A stretch of 64,000 nt of DNA from Paenibacillus oceani (GTDB taxonomy: Bacteria > Bacillota > Bacilli > Paenibacillales > NBRC-103111), in contig NZ_JACXJA010000015.1 of assembly GCF_014705615.1 (NCBI RefSeq), positions 149,033 through 213,032 on the forward strand. The letters are read 5' to 3'. Every line of letters starts with the position of its first letter. Position 1 is the first letter of the stretch. The notes under the pieces are model-generated. The model was given only the letters and a program-made list of their open reading frames with translations, was not told the DNA's origin and made no database searches. The translations under genes were made by a program, and so were the position numbers. Positions 62,072 to 64,000 of this stretch are shown here, one piece after another.

Positions 62072-62131
62072 TTCAGAATGTCTCGGTTCGTTTTAGTACT
62101 TTAACGCTTTATCGAACTTAGACATTCTGAA
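62072..62131. repeat. Inverted repeat, 12-bp perfect arms
   Basis: TTCAGAATGTCT (62072-62083) and AGACATTCTGAA (62120-62131), with further inner pairing GTTCG/CGAAC and a 22-base loop. There is no U-run on either side, so it is not a plain terminator. Function unknown; it may be a small mobile-element remnant. Confidence 0.6.
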
Positions 62132-62203
62132 TCGTTCAGAAAACGGGTGTCCCAAGAGTCAATTTGCGATTTTCGAGCCCCATTGAACCCGATTTTTCTT
62201 GTG

Positions 62204-62250
62204 AAAAAAGGACCTCAGCCTCCACTTTACCGTGGAATTTGGGGTCCTTT
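62204..62250 (-). terminator. Rho-independent terminator of the P450 gene
   Basis: On the minus strand AAAGGACC pairs with GGTCCTTT, closing an inner CCAC-GGTAAA-GTGG hairpin, and is followed by six T residues. It lies 142 bases after the P450 stop. Confidence 0.75.
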
Positions 62251-62391
62251 CGTATGGATCTTGGGATGTTCCCAATATGATGCGAATGCCTTTGGGACAG
62301 CCCCGTGTCTCGTATGCCATAAATCCGTGTCAAACAGTCTGGATTAGTAATCACGCTGCCGATGACGAATGCAAGTCAAGCTTCGCTCCCA

Positions 62392-63669
62392 CTACAACTC
62401 CACATGCATCGTGTTCAAGCCCCGAAACAACATATTCGGCCGCCAATCCGGCTTGGCGTCTGCAAGGCTCATGCCGGGGAACTGTTCCACCAGCTTGCCG
62501 AGCGCGATCTCACCCTCCATGCGGGCAAGCGGAGCGCCCAGACAAAAGTGGGGACCCGAGGCAAAAGCGAGATGACGGTTCGACGTACGTCCGATATCGA
62601 ACCGGTTCGCCTGTTGGAACTGCGAAGGATCGCGGTTTGCCGCTCCCAGCATGACGGAGACATACTGCCCCCGCTTGATCGTCTGGCCGCCGATCTCGTA
62701 ATCGACGGACGCAAGACGTCCTGTCATCTGCACAGGCCCTTCGTACCGCAGCACTTCGTCGACGGCCGGGCGGATCAGCTCCGGCTTCGCGATCAGCCGG
62801 GCGAGCTGCCCTGGAAAGCTCAACAGCGTAAGAACCGCGTTGCCGATCAGGTTCACGGTTGTCTCATGACCGGCTACCAGCAGCAGCACGCAGGTCGCAA
62901 TCAGCTCCTGCTCGGTTAGGGTGCCCCCTTGTCCTTGCGCGGCAAGCAGATCGCTGATCATATCTTCGCGCGGCGACTTCCTGTGCTCCGCAATCAGAAG
63001 ACGAAAGTAGTCGGTGATCTCGACAGCCGCCTGGGCCGCTTGCTGGGCAAATTCCGGCGGTCTGTCGCCGCCTTCGAGAATTCTGGCGAATGTGTGCGAC
63101 CACCCTTTGAATAACTCGCGGTCTTCCGGCGGCACTCCAAGCATCTCCGCGATCACGATAACCGGCAGCGGAAATGCGTAGGACGCGATCAAATCCGGCT
63201 TCGTTTCCTCCGTCAGCTGCTTGGCCAAATGATCCGCGACCGCCTGTATTTTCGGCTTGAGCCGTTCCATCGTACGCGGCGTAAAGGCGTGGCTGACCTG
63301 CCCTCTTAACCTCGTATGGTCCGGCGCATCGCGGAACAGCATCCAATTGCCCAGCAGATCATTCACCGGCTTCCAGACGGACGGCGCGGGCGGCGGGTCC
63401 TGTTTCGGAAGCTCCTGCGACGGCGGAGGCGGCGGTACGGCATTCCGGTATTCGCGTACGAATACCGGACTTTTCAAGATTCGATTGACGTCCTCGTAGC
63501 GGGAAGCCAACCATTGGTTTCGATCCGTTATGTAATAGAGCGGCTCTCTTTCCAGCAAATAGTTGTAGAACGGATACGGATCGCTGTGCAGCGGTTCGGA
63601 GTAGCTCCGGAACCATGCCGCGATGTCGTGCTTCTCCTCGGAGTGGGGGCGAATAAAAATTTCAATCAC
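62392..63669 (-). CDS. Cytochrome P450 (CYP107-like)
   Basis: A 425-residue soluble bacterial P450. The I-helix oxygen-activation motif is AGHETT (266-271), the ExxR motif is EVLR (305-308), and the heme loop is FASGPHFCLGAPLAR with Cys 376 as the heme ligand. It would hydroxylate an unknown hydrophobic substrate with electrons from ferredoxin or flavodoxin; the ferredoxin/flavodoxin-NADP reductase in this window is a conceivable distant partner but is not linked. Start is GTG, only 1-2 bases after AGGAG, so the true start may be an ATT codon slightly downstream. A Pro-rich loop (about 79-95) precedes the conserved core. Confidence 0.92.
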   Translation of the reverse strand: MIEIFIRPHSEEKHDIAAWFRSYSEPLHSDPYPFYNYLLEREPLYYITDRNQWLASRYEDVNRILKSPVFVREYRNAVPPPPPSQELPKQDPPPAPSVWKPVNDLLGNWMLFRDAPDHTRLRGQVSHAFTPRTMERLKPKIQAVADHLAKQLTEETKPDLIASYAFPLPVIVIAEMLGVPPEDRELFKGWSHTFARILEGGDRPPEFAQQAAQAAVEITDYFRLLIAEHRKSPREDMISDLLAAQGQGGTLTEQELIATCVLLLVAGHETTVNLIGNAVLTLLSFPGQLARLIAKPELIRPAVDEVLRYEGPVQMTGRLASVDYEIGGQTIKRGQYVSVMLGAANRDPSQFQQANRFDIGRTSNRHLAFASGPHFCLGAPLARMEGEIALGKLVEQFPGMSLADAKPDWRPNMLFRGLNTMHVEL

Positions 63670-63775
63670 GCTCCTTTATGGGGGGACGTACCGAAACGTT
63701 GAACAAACAAACCGTTATACACATCTTACCAGTATATTCATAGAGACGGCAACGTTCGAGCTGGATACCAAATAG

Positions 63776-63890
63776 AAGTCTTTTGCGCCTTCTATTTCCG
63801 GCTTTTTCGCCTAACGAAAACGAATAGAGGCGGTTTACACCCCTTATTTCAGCCCACTCGTCGCATCTGCACGCTTTTCGCTGGTTTTAG
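63776..63890. repeat. Interspersed palindromic element, copy C (interrupted)
   Basis: GAAGTCTTTTGCGCCTTCTATTTCCGGC, ACGAATAGAGGCGGTTTACACC (about 63820-63841) and CTTATTTCAGCCCACTCGTCGC match copies A and B. The sequence then follows TTTTCGCTGGTTTTAG to 63890, where copies A and B continue with the opposed CAAACCGC arm. Here the group II intron begins, and the second half must lie on the far side of it, outside the window. Confidence 0.75.
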
Positions 63891-64000
63891 TAGAGTAAAG
63901 GACTGGGATGACCAGCCCCTCCTCATCAAACCGTACGTGCGGTTTTCCCGCATACGGCTTTCCGATGTTCTTCACCCTGGGCAGTTATGTACTTGCCTGC
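63890..64000 (-). mobile_element. Group II intron, 3' end (domains V and VI)
   Basis: Read on the minus strand, 63928-63961 is a 34-base domain V hairpin: AAAGCCGTATGCGG, loop GAAAA, CCGCACGTACGG, with the AGC triad and 2-base bulge of bacterial group II introns. Domain VI (about 63890-63927) ends in CTTTACTCTAC, the expected 3' splice-site region. The rest of the intron, probably with its reverse transcriptase, lies beyond the right edge. Copy C of the palindromic element directly abuts the 3' boundary. Confidence 0.88.

Larger units (their letters stand above)
61730..62391. other. 662-base intergenic region
   Basis: It lies between the convergent GH78-like and P450 genes. It contains a plus-strand terminator (61765-61806), an AT-rich stretch with no gene-like frame (61820-62040), a perfect 12-base inverted repeat (62072-62131) and the P450 terminator (62204-62250). 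A 72-codon minus-strand frame (62136-62354) runs through the terminator and is not gene-like. Confidence 0.5.

Noticed and set aside
1..64000. CRISPR array, tRNA or rRNA genes, prophage or complete IS element
   Set aside because: I saw no regular short direct repeats, no tRNA cloverleaf with a TTCRANY loop, no ribosomal RNA sequence, and no transposase or phage structural gene. The only mobile element is the partial group II intron at the right edge.

Overview
The window looks like chromosomal DNA of a Paenibacillus-type Firmicute. It has strong Shine-Dalgarno sites, several GTG and TTG starts, YesM/YesN-type two-component proteins, many AraC regulators, several MsmE/UgpB-type sugar-binding lipoproteins, a Bacillus-type PdxK, and ECF sigma factors paired with membrane anti-sigma proteins. 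This assignment rests on gene style only; no rRNA or other marker is present. I see no tRNA, rRNA, CRISPR array or prophage.

Layout. 1-9.6 kb: the edge of a divergent gene, a LysR regulator, an ECF sigma/DUF4179 anti-sigma pair, a sugar isomerase-like protein, a Ycf46-type AAA ATPase split by an apparent one-base deletion, an AraC regulator with a 14-TM MFS exporter, and a serine acetyltransferase. 9.7-23.7 kb: a stalk-domain protein, an AraC regulator, and a signalling island. The island is a four-gene operon (MHYT hybrid kinase, PAS-PAS hybrid kinase, single receiver, receiver-HD-GYP) flanked by three paralogous solute-binding lipoproteins that have no permease genes beside them.

23.7-39.8 kb: a heterodimeric ABC exporter, a Fur-box-controlled ferredoxin/flavodoxin-NADP reductase, a serine hydrolase and MarR regulator that share an operator sequence, a DNA-alkylation repair group (AdaA, AdaB, SPL-like radical SAM, AlkD-like, then an AlkA-like glycosylase), an ArsR-rhodanese/MFS operon with a clear promoter and operator, pdxK and a luciferase-like monooxygenase.

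39.8-52.1 kb: a catabolic locus for a sugar-type ABC substrate and, by inference, N-acyl-D-amino acids. It holds a binding protein and two permeases, an M20 peptidase, a D-threonine-aldolase/D-serine-dehydratase-like enzyme, a YesM/YesN pair, a YheO/DauR-type regulator, an N-acyl-D-amino-acid deacylase and a RidA protein. 52.2-64 kb: a Tat-exported beta-helix protein, another sugar isomerase-like protein, a second ECF sigma module whose partner has SH3-like repeats, an AraC regulator divergent from a GH78 alpha-L-rhamnosidase-like enzyme, a cytochrome P450, and the 3' end of a group II intron at the right edge.

The least expected features are a family of about 200-bp intergenic elements (copies near 20.1, 37.4 and 63.8 kb) built around opposed GCGGTTTG/CAAACCGC arms, with the third copy apparently interrupted by the group II intron; the frameshifted Ycf46-type ATPase; matched MarR operators; and the MHYT/PAS/HD-GYP operon with its orphan binding proteins.
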